A stretch of 42,387 bases of DNA. Origin: Cyanobacteria bacterium MH1_Bin12 (lineage in GTDB: Bacteria > Cyanobacteriota > Cyanobacteriia > Cyanobacteriales > Cyanobacteriaceae). Below are positions 29,253 to 39,976 of the stretch, one piece after another. The stretch is taken from positions 1 to 42,387 of the forward strand of contig JAALKG010000005.1 in the NCBI GenBank assembly GCA_011088145.1, written 5' to 3'. The translations under genes and the position numbers were made by a program. The first letter of the stretch is position 1, and each line of letters opens with the position of its first letter. The notes below the pieces were generated by a model. That model was not told where the DNA came from, did not search any database, and saw nothing but the letters and a program-made list of their open reading frames with translations.

Positions 29253-30407
29253 TTATTCATTATTCATTATTAATTGTTCCCACATTTTTTGATACTGTGG
29301 TGAAGAACTTGGAGATAAATGTTCAATAAACTCACTTTTATTTAAAATATCCAATGTTATGGGTAAATGTTGATCCTTGATATTATTTGACACTTCTATG
29401 GGTGACATTCCTTTGGTGAAAAGATTGATTTGCTTTGTCGATTTGGTTTGCCAACAAAAATCAATCCATTGATAAATTTTTTGATCAAGGTCGGTATTTT
29501 CAATTTTTGCTTTTGGCTTCACCCACATATCTGCCCATAAAGCTGTTCCAGAAATGGGGACGATCGCACTTATGTTATTATAACGTTCGACGATGGGTAA
29601 AATATCCGTTGACCATCCTACTGCTAACCATGTATCTCCCAAAATTAGAGGTTGTAAATAGTTTTGAGAATCATAGAATTTAACTTGTTGATGTAAAGTT
29701 TGTAACTGGTTTAACAAACCATCGATGCTCTCTATATCCTCATAATTGTAGGAATAACCCAATTTTTTTAAGATTAAACCAATCACTTCTCTAGGTTGAT
29801 TGAGCAAAGAAAAACGATCTTTAATATCCTCATTCCATAAATCATTCCAGTCACGAGGTTGCCATCCCAAAGACTTAAATTTATCATTGCGGTAAGCTAT
29901 CATTGTAAACCCCCAACGATAAGGTGCACCCCAAATTTGTTCTATTTCACTGCTATTATTTTGATTATTTGTGGTCACCAATTTTTGAAAAGATGGAGAT
30001 ATTTTTTGCCAATTATTTAAGCTTTTTATCTCTAAAGGTTCAATTAATTGTTCTTTGACAGCAGAGGTTAACCAATAATTACCTAAAGTAACTAAATCGT
30101 TATTTTTCGTTGAAGATTTTTTAGAAAATTTAGGTAAACGAAAAGATAATTTATTTTCTTTAATTAAAGCAGTTTTCCCTTGTTGAGTTAACAATAAATC
30201 ATAAAGTTCTTTCAGATTTGATTTCGTCTTTAATTTTATACGACCTAATTGATTTGATTGTTGGGATAAACCACTAATTAATTGTAAAGGTAACGAACCC
30301 TGTAACAAAGCTATTTGCAAATCTGAGGATTCACTATCACAGCCTGAAAGTAAATAAGATACAAGAAGAGTACTACTACTGACTAAAAATCGACGACGGT
30401 TAATCAT
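29253..30407 (-). CDS. Lipoprotein/twin-Arg-like extracellular solute-binding protein (PotD-like)
   Basis: MINRRRFLVSSSTLLVSYLLSGCDSE (RRRF plus lipobox LSGC); IWGAPYRWGFTMIAYRNDKFKSLGWQPRDWNDLW. Confidence 0.8.
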   Translation of the reverse strand: MINRRRFLVSSSTLLVSYLLSGCDSESSDLQIALLQGSLPLQLISGLSQQSNQLGRIKLKTKSNLKELYDLLLTQQGKTALIKENKLSFRLPKFSKKSSTKNNDLVTLGNYWLTSAVKEQLIEPLEIKSLNNWQKISPSFQKLVTTNNQNNSSEIEQIWGAPYRWGFTMIAYRNDKFKSLGWQPRDWNDLWNEDIKDRFSLLNQPREVIGLILKKLGYSYNYEDIESIDGLLNQLQTLHQQVKFYDSQNYLQPLILGDTWLAVGWSTDILPIVERYNNISAIVPISGTALWADMWVKPKAKIENTDLDQKIYQWIDFCWQTKSTKQINLFTKGMSPIEVSNNIKDQHLPITLDILNKSEFIEHLSPSSSPQYQKMWEQLIMNNE

Positions 30408-30741
30408 AAAAAAAATATTAAGATTTAAGATTTACTTGACTCAAAATAACAAAAATTTATATTGAATAATATTTGCCAGCACCTAACACATTTGAACTAT
30501 TTCAAGATGAAATGTTTGTCTGCCAAGGCTTTTAGTCTTTTTTTAAAAAATGAGAATAATTTTAAAATCATTAATGTTAAATTTTATTAAAAATTTGTAA
30601 TAATGCGACTTGTATATTATAGAAAGTAAACATTAAAACAATCAGGAATACTCCCCATTATTCGAAAATAGAATTTAGCATAGTGAGAATAGATATAATG
30701 CGAAAAATATCTTCGATTTATAATCACGAAATCTTACCCAT

Positions 30742-31197
30742 ATGAATGACCCTCAAAAAGAAATTACTAGACTTCACGAACAAGTTAGTCAACTTTACGT
30801 TGTCGTGAAGCAACTAGGAGAATATGTTGGTTGCCAAGATATTGTCAATCTTAAAATTCCCTTAGAACCTGCTTCGATCATAAAGTTATCAAAATCTTCT
30901 CATCGCAATAATAGTTATTCCTATAACAGAAGATCAAAAGAAAATAATGATTCAGGAGACAATCTCTATCTACTTAATCAAAGACATAAAGACATTTTAG
31001 TAGATGATGAGTTGGTTAGTGCTTCTGTTTGTGACCAAAATCAAAATTCTGAGATCATTTCTTGTGATGAGCAAGTTAATCGTTTAACAGCACAATTAAC
31101 CGCCGCTTATTACCGCATTGCTTCCTTGGAAGAACAGTTACTAGGGATTCGTAACAAGATGGAAACGGGAAACAATGAGTTCTATCAATGTCAATAA
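30742..31197 (+). CDS. Hypothetical coiled-coil protein
   Basis: MNDPQKEITRLHEQVSQLYVVVKQLGEYV ... VNRLTAQLTAAYYRIASLEEQLLGIRNKM; 57-nt tail-to-tail overlap with the CobT-like gene. Confidence 0.55.
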   Translation: MNDPQKEITRLHEQVSQLYVVVKQLGEYVGCQDIVNLKIPLEPASIIKLSKSSHRNNSYSYNRRSKENNDSGDNLYLLNQRHKDILVDDELVSASVCDQNQNSEIISCDEQVNRLTAQLTAAYYRIASLEEQLLGIRNKMETGNNEFYQCQ

Positions 31198-32331
31198 TTC
31201 TGAATTTTTAACACCTAACAGATGAGCTGCGATCGCAGCTCCTCCTGCCCCAACCCCTTCTTTAACGAATCCTTGTTCATATTTTTGTAAGTTTAGATAT
31301 TGCGATCGACTAAAATTTAATTGAGTACTGCAAAGAGAAATATTACCAATTAGATTAGCTAAAGTAATTGTATCTCCTGTTTGGTCTTCTGCCACCCAAC
31401 GAGTAGTGCCAACGATAATGTTTTCCAAAGGAATAGATAAAGCATATTTTTTTTGAAGAGCTTTAATTAAAGCAAATACAGCTAACATTTGTGTCCCCCC
31501 CGCTAACATAACTCCTACTTTTTCACTGGCAGAAATAGCCATTCCTGCAACCACTATTTGCATAGGATCACCCACTGCGGCGATAATTGATAAAGGATCT
31601 GCATCCAATCTTGAGATACCAGAGGTTAGACTAGCTTTTTGTAATCCTCGATCGACAACCGACCATTTTTGTTGATGGTTGCAAATAGGATGGCTACTAT
31701 TGACTTTGTCTTGAGCCTGAATACCTAAAGCTGTTAAGACGGCTAAAGCCGTAGTTGTTCCAGCGACAACACATTCACTGAGGATAATATAACTAGATTG
31801 AGCCTGTGAAGCTAATTGTTCACCCCAGGCTAATCCTTGTTGGTATAGATGTTTTACTGTCTGTAAAGATAAAGCTTCCCCCGTGGAAATGCATTTAGCG
31901 AAGTTTCCCCCTAAGTCTATATTAGCAACAGAAGGCGATCGCATTAAACCAGCATTAAAAACATAAGTAGGTAAATTAAACCTTTCCACCACTGCACGGG
32001 TAATAAAAACAGGAGAAACCCCAACATTTAAAGGTGGTAAAGGGAAAGTAGGATCACTTTGAACACCATTAACTAAAAATTCAGCATCTGCAACCGCAGT
32101 GAAACAACGAGATTCAGGAGTTGCTCCCGCGGTAGAAATCCCTTTAATTAAAGCAGTTTCGGTAAAACCGAGAATACAAGCAAAAATGGGTACAGTATTG
32201 GCATATTTTTCTAGCCATTTTGTACCCTGTTTTATTTGAGTGTAAACTTTGATATCATCATCGTTAATTTTCTTCATATAGTTGATGACGAAGGAATAAA
32301 TATATTGGAAATACTGTTTAAAAAAGCCCAA
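31141..32331 (-). CDS. CobT-like nicotinate mononucleotide-dependent phosphoribosyltransferase family
   Basis: ATPESRCFTAVADAEFLVNG, ECVVAGTTTALAVLTALGIQAQDKVNSSHP, MLAGGTQMLAVFALI, GVGAGGAAIAA. Confidence 0.85.
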   Translation of the reverse strand: MGFFKQYFQYIYSFVINYMKKINDDDIKVYTQIKQGTKWLEKYANTVPIFACILGFTETALIKGISTAGATPESRCFTAVADAEFLVNGVQSDPTFPLPPLNVGVSPVFITRAVVERFNLPTYVFNAGLMRSPSVANIDLGGNFAKCISTGEALSLQTVKHLYQQGLAWGEQLASQAQSSYIILSECVVAGTTTALAVLTALGIQAQDKVNSSHPICNHQQKWSVVDRGLQKASLTSGISRLDADPLSIIAAVGDPMQIVVAGMAISASEKVGVMLAGGTQMLAVFALIKALQKKYALSIPLENIIVGTTRWVAEDQTGDTITLANLIGNISLCSTQLNFSRSQYLNLQKYEQGFVKEGVGAGGAAIAAHLLGVKNSELLTLIELIVSRFHLVTNP

Positions 32332-32419
32332 GAAAAATAGCGAACAACAAACGTAGTAAATTTTATTGAGTTTTGAGTTCCTAGTTTTATTTGAATTCTG
32401 AATTCTGAATTCTAAGTTA

Positions 32420-33265
32420 TTAGCTGGTTCTTTTTTTCTTCAATAAAATTCCCAAACCAAATGCAGTTAAAGAACCTAGTATGGTTAAAGGTTCGGGAAC
32501 ACTTTCGATGGCTGCCATTTCAAAACTAGCAGTTGTAGAATTAAAGGCTAACCGAACAGGAAAAGCATCCGCAAGTTCAGGATCAACAGCAGGATCAATT
32601 CCTTCAATTCTAAAGTAATCGACTCCATTGCCGTTAAAAGTAACAGTTTGTCCTACCGTAAATGAGCCAAATAAACCATCTCTGGTATATACTTCAAATG
32701 TGCCATCTCCATCAATACCAGTGGGAAATTCTGAAATTTGAGTAAATAAATCACCAGAAGTCATTTGATATTCAAAACCGATAGCAGTGGGAGGATCAAA
32801 CCATAAATCGCTTGGTACGTCGGTAAAAGTAAAACAAGAATCGGAAGTGATGATACTACAGGTATCAGTCTCTAAATCTGGTAAAACAGGAGCTATTTGA
32901 GTCGATGTGGTAAAATCTAAATCAATTGTCCAAGTTTCCCCTTCTGCCATCCCTACCAAAAAATTCTCTAGAGGGCTAAATCTAAAGGTATCACTGTCAA
33001 ATGCAAATCCTAGATTAGCAATATTAGGATCAATAACACTGAGGTCGCCATCAATACTACTGCTAACATTAATCCCTGTGAGGACTTCACCCACTACCGA
33101 AGAATTGAGATCTGATATTTGAAAAAAGTCCGTAGGAAGAAATCCTAAATCTCCGGGAATGTCTATAAGTTCTCCAAAAATATCAATAGGTGGGGGATTA
33201 TATATATTAGAAATAACAATAGATGTGTCTTGAACATCAATGCTTAAAAAATCTCCGATAATCAG
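32420..33265 (-). pseudogene. PEP-CTERM protein lacking a recognisable start and signal peptide
   Basis: Open frame back to TAA at 33266-33268 without ATG; C-terminus ESVPEPLTILGSLTAFGLGILLKKKRTS (PEP-CTERM). The ORF track starts at an internal GTG (33094). Confidence 0.6.
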
Positions 33266-33375
33266 TTACTCAATAATATCAAAGTATCAAAAATTAATCT
33301 AAAATCTAATTCCCAAAACCTAAAACTTAAAACCTAAAACCTATCTTCACCTTTGATATTAAACTGAGTGAGCTA

Positions 33376-34539
33376 TTATTTACCCATACCCAACTGTTGA
33401 GCTTTTTGATATACTTTTCCTTCTGTTAACAATGAAGGTGCAATCACAACTTCAACCTCTTGCATTTGTTTGAGATTTTTTGCACCCAAAGTGCCCATAC
33501 TAGTTTGTAATGCACCCAAAAGATTATGAGTACCATCATCCAATCTAGCAGGTCCAGTTAAAATTTCCTTAATAGTTCCTGTTGTACCTACATTAATACG
33601 AGTACCACGAGGTAAAACAGGGCTAGGAGTGGCCATACCCCAATGGAAACCACGTCCAGGAGCTTCGGCTGCACGAGCAATAGGAGAACCAATCATCACT
33701 GCATCTGCACCACAAGCGATACATTTGCAAATATCACCACCAGTAATAATGCCACCATCTGCAATCACAGGAATATACTTACCTGTTTCTTTTTCAAAAT
33801 CATCACGAGCGGCAACACAATCAGCAACAGCTGTCGCCTGAGGTACACCAACACCTAATACACCTCGAGAAGTACAAGCAGCACCAGGCCCTATGCCGAC
33901 CAAAACACCCGCTGCTCCAGCTTTCATCAAATTTAAGGTAACTTCATAAGTAACGCAATTACCAAGAATTACTGGCATAGGCATTTTTTCACAAAAATCA
34001 GCTAAATCTAAAGGTGAAATTGATTCAGGGGATAAATGATTAGTGGAAACAACAGTGGCTTGAATAAAGACGATATCTGCTCCAGCTTCTGCGACAACAG
34101 AACCAAATTTAGCAGCACCAGCAGGAGTTAAACTAACCGCCGCAATTCCTCCTTGTTTTTTTACTTCGGTAATTCTGTGAGTTATTAATTCTGCTTTTAC
34201 TGGTTCGCTGTATAGTTCTTGCATTAAACCAACAAACTCAGATTTACCAACTGATGCAATACGATCTAGAATGGGTTCTGGATTTTCGTAACGAGTTTGA
34301 ATTCCTTCTAGGTTAATTACTCCCATCGAACCTAATTCGGAGAGTAATACTGCCATCTTTGTATCCACAACCCCATCCATAGCACTAGCAATAATGGGAA
34401 TTTTTCTCTGGATTCCACCAATGGTAGTACTAGCATCAGCTAAGCTGGGATCTAAAGTACGCATTCCGGGGACTAATGCTATTTCATCTATACCATAAGC
34501 TCTACGGGATTTTTTCTCGCGTCCAATTATAATTTCCAC
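33376..34539 (-). CDS. GuaB3-family IMP dehydrogenase-related protein
   Basis: IIIGREKKSRRAYGIDEIALVPG...ASAMDGVVDTKMAVLLSELGSMGVINLEG...GPGAACTSRGVLGVGVPQATAVADC. Confidence 0.9.
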   Translation of the reverse strand: MEIIIGREKKSRRAYGIDEIALVPGMRTLDPSLADASTTIGGIQRKIPIIASAMDGVVDTKMAVLLSELGSMGVINLEGIQTRYENPEPILDRIASVGKSEFVGLMQELYSEPVKAELITHRITEVKKQGGIAAVSLTPAGAAKFGSVVAEAGADIVFIQATVVSTNHLSPESISPLDLADFCEKMPMPVILGNCVTYEVTLNLMKAGAAGVLVGIGPGAACTSRGVLGVGVPQATAVADCVAARDDFEKETGKYIPVIADGGIITGGDICKCIACGADAVMIGSPIARAAEAPGRGFHWGMATPSPVLPRGTRINVGTTGTIKEILTGPARLDDGTHNLLGALQTSMGTLGAKNLKQMQEVEVVIAPSLLTEGKVYQKAQQLGMGK

Positions 34540-34702
34540 TGTTTTTCTTTCTACTATTAAGTTATTAGGTTAGATTATCAAATTTTGAATGATCGTGGCA
34601 ATTTCGGCAATATGTGATAGAGAATATTTTTTCCCATATCTAGTAATTTGATTTGTACAATGAGACTAGATCATTTTTGCTAGTGAAGGATTAAGAAGAT
34701 TT

Positions 34703-35083
34703 ATGTTAGGTAAATTTCAAAAAAGTGAGTTGCGCATCGAAATTAAGGCAACAGAATCGAAAATTCATAGTAGTTTATTAAATCCCGAACAATTAAAACA
34801 ATGGTTTTTTCCTGTACAATTTAAGGAAAATTTTGAGCAAGAACTAAAATCAGGAGATACATTTTCTTGTTATTTGGGTTTTGTTGAGATACCAAATAAG
34901 GTGGAGATTATTAATAATAACTGTTTCCGTTTAATTTTGAGTGGTGGTGTGGATGGTTATCAAGAATGGTCATGGGGTGATGGTTGGATTCAATCTCGTT
35001 TAGAAGGGGTTTCTTTGTTTCCTCTTAATTTAGCTCAAACTCTGAATTTATTACGTTTAAGAACTTGGCTCAATAGTAATTAA
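34703..35083 (+). CDS. SRPBCC-like hypothetical protein
   Basis: 126-aa ORF; IEIKATESKIHSSLLNPEQLKQWFFP...GYQEWSWGDGWIQSRLEGVS. Confidence 0.6.
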   Translation: MLGKFQKSELRIEIKATESKIHSSLLNPEQLKQWFFPVQFKENFEQELKSGDTFSCYLGFVEIPNKVEIINNNCFRLILSGGVDGYQEWSWGDGWIQSRLEGVSLFPLNLAQTLNLLRLRTWLNSN

Positions 35084-35180
35084 TAATGAATAATGAATAT
35101 TAGTTGTTTGGAGTTGAAGGAAAAAATGGGGTTTAAAACCTTGTCTTGCCCACGAAGTGATCCAAACAAATATTGATTTG

Positions 35181-35789
35181 TTAGGCTAATTGTTCAATTA
35201 TTTTCTGTTCATGAGTCGTTAAATGTCGCCATTCTCCTGAAGATAATCCCTTGAGAGTTAGCTCTAATTTATTATTTATCCCGATTTTGACTCTAATTAA
35301 TCTTAAGGTGGGATTGCCTACTGCTGCTGTCATTCTTTTGACTTGACGGTTACGTCCTTCGGTTAAGGTTAATTCTATCCATGCAGTGGGAATTTTTAGT
35401 CGGTGACGTATGGGAGGATTGCGAGGTGGAATATTTGGTTCTATTTTGAGCAATGTTGCGATCGCTTTTTTGGTTTTTTTTCTCTTAATCACAATCCCTT
35501 GTTCTAATTTTTTCAGGGCTTCAATGGTAGGTATATTTTCAACTTGAGACCAATAAGTACGAGGATGAGCAAAACTAGGTTCACAAAGACGATGTTTCAC
35601 TCGAGGATTATCAGTCAATAAAAGTAATCCTTCGCTATCTAAGTCTAATCTACCCACTGAATAGACATTGGCAATGTTAATATAATCTTTTAATGTTTTT
35701 CTGTTAGAAGCATGGGGACTTTCATCAGTAAATTGGCATAGAACATTATAAGGTTTATAGAATAAAATATAAGTATATTTTTGATTCAT
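35181..35789 (-). CDS. RsuA/RluE-type rRNA pseudouridine synthase
   Basis: YILFYKPYNVLCQFTDE...YSVGRLDLDSEGLLLLTDN...TLTEGRNRQVKRMTAAVG.PTLRLIRVKIG. Confidence 0.92.
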   Translation of the reverse strand: MNQKYTYILFYKPYNVLCQFTDESPHASNRKTLKDYINIANVYSVGRLDLDSEGLLLLTDNPRVKHRLCEPSFAHPRTYWSQVENIPTIEALKKLEQGIVIKRKKTKKAIATLLKIEPNIPPRNPPIRHRLKIPTAWIELTLTEGRNRQVKRMTAAVGNPTLRLIRVKIGINNKLELTLKGLSSGEWRHLTTHEQKIIEQLA

Positions 35790-36087
35790 CTTTAATTATT
35801 GTGATTGTCATATTTAAGATTTTTTTAACAGCCAAGATGTCTTTTAAAATTGTTAAAAATAATCAACCAAAGTGAAAATAAATAACATTTGTATAATTTA
35901 AGATTCATCTTGTATTTTATCTGAATTTACAATTTTATTTTTTCTTGAACTATCAAACTTCTCAAATATATTCTCCTCTATATAGAAAGTTGATTGATTG
36001 TTAATATTTCATTACATTAATTTTGCATTTAGCTTTTTTTTTTGTTATTTTTTTGTTTAGTAAAACTTTAATAAAAATAAAAATTCA

Positions 36088-36303
36088 GTGAAAATTGTCA
36101 AGGCAGATACAAATCTTAATAGACTTAAAAAGACCGTAATTCCCATAAACTTCATTAAAAAAAATAAAGGAGCTTGGAATCATCAACAATGGCTCGAATT
36201 TTGTCAAAAACTTCAGGACAAGGGTTATACACCAATTAATTTTGACGAAGTAGGACTTTTACTGGAAAGAAAAAAACTTGATTACCTGTCTAAGTCGTTT
36301 TGA
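36088..36303 (+). CDS. Small hypothetical protein
   Basis: 71-aa ORF with GTG start, TGA stop; NHQQWLEFCQKLQDKGYTPINFDEVGLLLERKKLDYLSKSF. Confidence 0.45.
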   Translation: MKIVKADTNLNRLKKTVIPINFIKKNKGAWNHQQWLEFCQKLQDKGYTPINFDEVGLLLERKKLDYLSKSF

Positions 36304-36675
36304 AACAAGGCAATCATAAATAAGATGTCTAATGTGAATTGATTATTGAAGCTATTTTAATTTCTATATATAGACATCTCCAAAAATTGAAAACCTAATT
36401 GTAGTAAAAGTTTAAACCTAATTTATGCAAGCGATCGTCAAAAGCTTAAATGTCCGCTGTTCGTCATATGGCAAAGGACAAAGGTTAAAATCTGGACATA
36501 GCATAGCAATACTTTTAGAAATTATCAATGTCCTAATTAACTCGTTCTCTGCTATATTCTTGCTAATGTAATTTCAGAGAAAAAAATAGAGATTAAAATC
36601 TATAGTATGTCGTCTAAAAAAAGTTGATATATATATAATATAGAATTTATTTCTATTTTCGATAGGTCTATTAAA

Positions 36676-37461
36676 TCACATAATTAAGTTTAATAAATCA
36701 GGACAATATCTTTTTAATAAATGAAGAATTAATGCTTGTTTATCAGGAAAAATAGATAGTTTATTTTTAATAATTCCTTTAATGATCGATCGAATTACAT
36801 CATCAGGATTCGTTGCTAAATTTTCGGGAAAACCATCGTAATTCTGAGCTAATGTACCATAACCCTTTGATTTTATAATAGGAGTACGACTAAAGAATGG
36901 ATATACAGCAGTAACTTTTACATGATAAGGCTTTGCCTCCTGATAAAGAGCTTCACTGAAACCTCTTAATCCAAATTTACTCGTGTCATAATGAGCCATT
37001 CCCGCTGTGGAAACCCAACCTGCTAGGGATGATATATTTACTATATGACCTTGTTGACGATGGATCATATCTTTGATCAATAATGTCGTTAATCGCATTG
37101 GTGACAAGAGATTAACTTGCATCAATTTTTCCCATTCATCTGTTGGTACTTCATCCATACGCCCATACAAACCAATACCGGCATTATTAATTAAAATATC
37201 AACGTCAATATTAAGAGCTTTAACTTTCTGATCAAGATTATTGCATCCTTGAATATTAGATAAATCTTCCCCAAAACAAGCGATAATTTCTCCAGTGATT
37301 ATTTTCTGTTTGATAGTCATTGCTTGAGCAGATAATTCTTGTTCATCAATATCGGTAAGAATTAAACGGCTACCCGCTTGCAATAATTGTCGGGTAAATT
37401 CTCTGCCAAAACCACCATTGGCTCCCGTAATTAAAATAACAGCATTTGATAATTTAGTCAT
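36676..37461 (-). CDS. Short-chain dehydrogenase/reductase
   Basis: VILITGANGGFGREFTRQLLQAG, NNAGIGLYG, HIVNISSLAGWVSTAGMAHYDTSKFGLRGFSEAL. Confidence 0.92.
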   Translation of the reverse strand: MTKLSNAVILITGANGGFGREFTRQLLQAGSRLILTDIDEQELSAQAMTIKQKIITGEIIACFGEDLSNIQGCNNLDQKVKALNIDVDILINNAGIGLYGRMDEVPTDEWEKLMQVNLLSPMRLTTLLIKDMIHRQQGHIVNISSLAGWVSTAGMAHYDTSKFGLRGFSEALYQEAKPYHVKVTAVYPFFSRTPIIKSKGYGTLAQNYDGFPENLATNPDDVIRSIIKGIIKNKLSIFPDKQALILHLLKRYCPDLLNLIM

Positions 37462-37487
37462 TCCAAGCTAATTATAAATTCTAAATT

Positions 37488-37964
37488 TTATAAAAGTCTT
37501 ATTAATTCAATCACTTTAGCAATTGATCGATAACTATAGTCATCACAGTGCTTAACCTGACTTAATCTACAACCTGCCACATTCAGGATTTTAATATTAT
37601 AATCATTGATAAATTTTACAATTAAAGCAGAGCTTTTTTCGATCGCAATCTCGGTGGCATCAATTAATTTATAAGGTTGATTCTTTTCAAGACAATAAAA
37701 TAAAGTTTGTTGAGTACCACCTTTTAAATATTCAAAATAAATAATGACAGTACCATCACTTTGTTCAATGTTTTTGAGAGTCCGGGATAAATAATTATTA
37801 TCGGATAACTCTACTAAAGGATATTTGGTCGGAATAATACCATCTTCAGCCAATCTTCCTTGAGGACAATAACTACCACAAGGAAAATTATAATCTAAAG
37901 CCGCAGATAATGCTCCGCGATCGACACCTGTTTGTCCTCCAGAAATAATTTGTTTTAAGGTCAT
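37488..37964 (-). CDS. Putative molybdenum carrier (SLOG-like) protein
   Basis: IISGGQTGVDRGALSAALDYNFPCGSYCPQGRLAEDGIIPTKYPL. Confidence 0.85.
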   Translation of the reverse strand: MTLKQIISGGQTGVDRGALSAALDYNFPCGSYCPQGRLAEDGIIPTKYPLVELSDNNYLSRTLKNIEQSDGTVIIYFEYLKGGTQQTLFYCLEKNQPYKLIDATEIAIEKSSALIVKFINDYNIKILNVAGCRLSQVKHCDDYSYRSIAKVIELIRLL

Positions 37965-38042
37965 TATTTTTGAGCAATATAATTGTCAATTAATTTTCTT
38001 TCCAGTATGCTAGAGTCTGTGTATTTTGCAAGAAAAAGTTAG

Positions 38043-38519
38043 ATGGGTATTACTCTTAAAGTTAACCAAGATCAAATTCATCAATTAGATTTATCCCCTG
38101 TTATTTCAACTATCCAAGAATTAGAACAACGAGGAGAAATAACAACTTTAGAACAACAGCTTGTTTTTAAGATTGATTATCCTCGCCCAGAAAATGATCC
38201 TCGTGAGTTATCAGAAATACCAGAAATTAGATTGTGGTTTATTGCCTTAGATAGTTATTATCCTTGGTTACCTTTTTGTCTTAATTGGCGAGAAGGAGAG
38301 TTAGCTCGATATACAGCAATGCTTGTACCTCATCAATTTAATCGAAGTGAAGGGATTCAGTATAATAGCGAAGCCTTAGATATTTTTATTATGCATAAAA
38401 CCTTTGTTCTCAATAACTGGTTAAAGCAACAAAATATCAAAAGTAATTCACGTCTCAAAGCTATGGCACAAATTTTTGGTTATGACTTAGATGATACTTT
38501 TTTTCAATTATTACCTTAA
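38043..38519 (+). CDS. CRR6 family NDH-1 assembly protein (DUF1817)
   Basis: DYPRPENDPRELSEIPEIRLWFIALDSYYPWLPFCLNWREGELARYTAMLVPHQF. Confidence 0.8.
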   Translation: MGITLKVNQDQIHQLDLSPVISTIQELEQRGEITTLEQQLVFKIDYPRPENDPRELSEIPEIRLWFIALDSYYPWLPFCLNWREGELARYTAMLVPHQFNRSEGIQYNSEALDIFIMHKTFVLNNWLKQQNIKSNSRLKAMAQIFGYDLDDTFFQLLP

Positions 38520-38804
38520 AAAAATCGAGATATTTTCATCACATATTTATACGTATGATGGGAATTAAACAAAAGGCAAAAGGGAAATAATAAAAGTTGT
38601 TGAGCTCAAAGTAATCTTTTTTATCTATCAGTATTAGAGAGTTTGCAACACTTTTGATGATCATCTTTGTCTTGGTAGATGATTGGTTTTAAACACAAAA
38701 AGGAGAAATTAGATATAAATCACCAAGAATAAAAATAATTGATCTTTAAAATAGTAAATCAATGATTATAAAATCAATTTATATTAAGAAATATAAAGGC
38801 AATT

Positions 38805-39695
38805 ATGGCAGATCAATTAATTAGAGCAACCGCCGCCAATGGTGGTATTAGGGCAGTAGGAGTTATTACGACTAAAGCGGTACAAGAAGCACGTACAAAA
38901 CATAGACTTTCTTATGTGGCAACGGCTGCCTTAGGAAGGGCTATGTCTGCGGGTTTGTTACTTGTTTCTAGTATGAAAAAACAGGGTTCACGAGTTAACC
39001 TCAAAATCAAGGGAAATGGTCCTTTACGTGGTTTGTTGGTAGATGCGGGTTTAGATGGTAGTGTGAGAGGGTATGTTGGAAATCCTGCGATCGAATTACC
39101 ACCAAACAAAAAAGGTAAGTTAGATGTAGGTGGTGCAGTAGGAAAAGAAGGATTTTTATACGTTGTTCGTGATATCGGCTATGGTTATCCTTATTCAAGC
39201 ACAGTAGAATTAATCTCAGGAGAAGTGGGTGATGATATTACTCATTATTTAGCAACATCTGAACAGACTCCTTCGGCTTTATTAGTAGGGGTATTTGTAG
39301 GAAAAGAAGGAGTAGTTGCTTCGGGAGGTATTTTATTGCAAGTACTACCTAAGGCAGCAGAAGATCCAACTTTAGTCGAAACTTTAGAATCCCGTGTTAG
39401 TCAATTAGAAGGCTTTACTCCTTTATTACGTCCAGGTAAAAGTCTCCATGATATTTTTACCGATTTATTGGGAGATTTTGGTTTACATATTTTCCCTGAA
39501 GTGCAAATGGTACGTTTTAATTGTAGTTGTACTTTCGATCGAATGTTAGGAGCATTGAAATTATTAGGAGTCTCAGAATTAGAAGATATGATTATCAAAG
39601 ATGGCGGAGCAGAAGCAACCTGTCAATTTTGTAATGAAGTCTATCATGCAGATGTCGAACATTTGAATCGATTAATTAAAGATTTACAAGCATAG
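38805..39695 (+). CDS. hslO: Hsp33 redox-regulated chaperone
   Basis: NGGIRAVGVITTKAVQEARTKH..., C-terminal FNCSCTFDRML...CQFCNEVYH (CxC and CxxC). Confidence 0.96.
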   Translation: MADQLIRATAANGGIRAVGVITTKAVQEARTKHRLSYVATAALGRAMSAGLLLVSSMKKQGSRVNLKIKGNGPLRGLLVDAGLDGSVRGYVGNPAIELPPNKKGKLDVGGAVGKEGFLYVVRDIGYGYPYSSTVELISGEVGDDITHYLATSEQTPSALLVGVFVGKEGVVASGGILLQVLPKAAEDPTLVETLESRVSQLEGFTPLLRPGKSLHDIFTDLLGDFGLHIFPEVQMVRFNCSCTFDRMLGALKLLGVSELEDMIIKDGGAEATCQFCNEVYHADVEHLNRLIKDLQA

Positions 39696-39839
39696 AAAAA
39701 CAGATATTCAATTTCATCGAAGATAACAAAAGTTCAAAGGCAAAGAATATTTAGCGATCAGCCATCGCCTTGGACTTTCACCAAAGATTTTTCTTTTGTA
39801 AATCAACAGGAGGTTTTAAGCCAAATTTTTTATTTTTTC

Positions 39840-39868
39840 GATAAGGATCACAACTTCTTATCCTTATC
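39840..39868. repeat. Perfect 9-bp inverted repeat (hairpin) between hslO and dapL
   Basis: GATAAGGAT-CACAACTTCTT-ATCCTTATC; no T-run. Confidence 0.5.
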
Positions 39869-39976
39869 ATCCATAAAAATCTCAGAAATATCGATAATTT
39901 GACTGTAATTAAAGTTGGGTTTACTGTTTACGGATAATGATAAACTTAAACAAAATAAGCTTTACATTGATTGATA

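Noticed and set aside
32388-32415. GAATTCTGAATTCTGAATTCT short tandem repeat
   Set aside because: Common AT-rich intergenic 'ATTCTGAATTC' debris in cyanobacteria; no evidence for function.
36303-36360. Extension of the 71-aa ORF past TGA
   Set aside because: Only about 18 codons with a second TGA and no recognisable motif; not informative either way.
36370-36675. C-terminal extension of the SDR protein if its terminal TGA were Trp
   Set aside because: The downstream frame (FNRPIENRNKFYIIYISTFFRRHTIDFNLYFFL...) does not look like conserved coding sequence and contains another TGA; the SDR most likely really ends at UGA. Kept as counter-evidence to full UGA reassignment.
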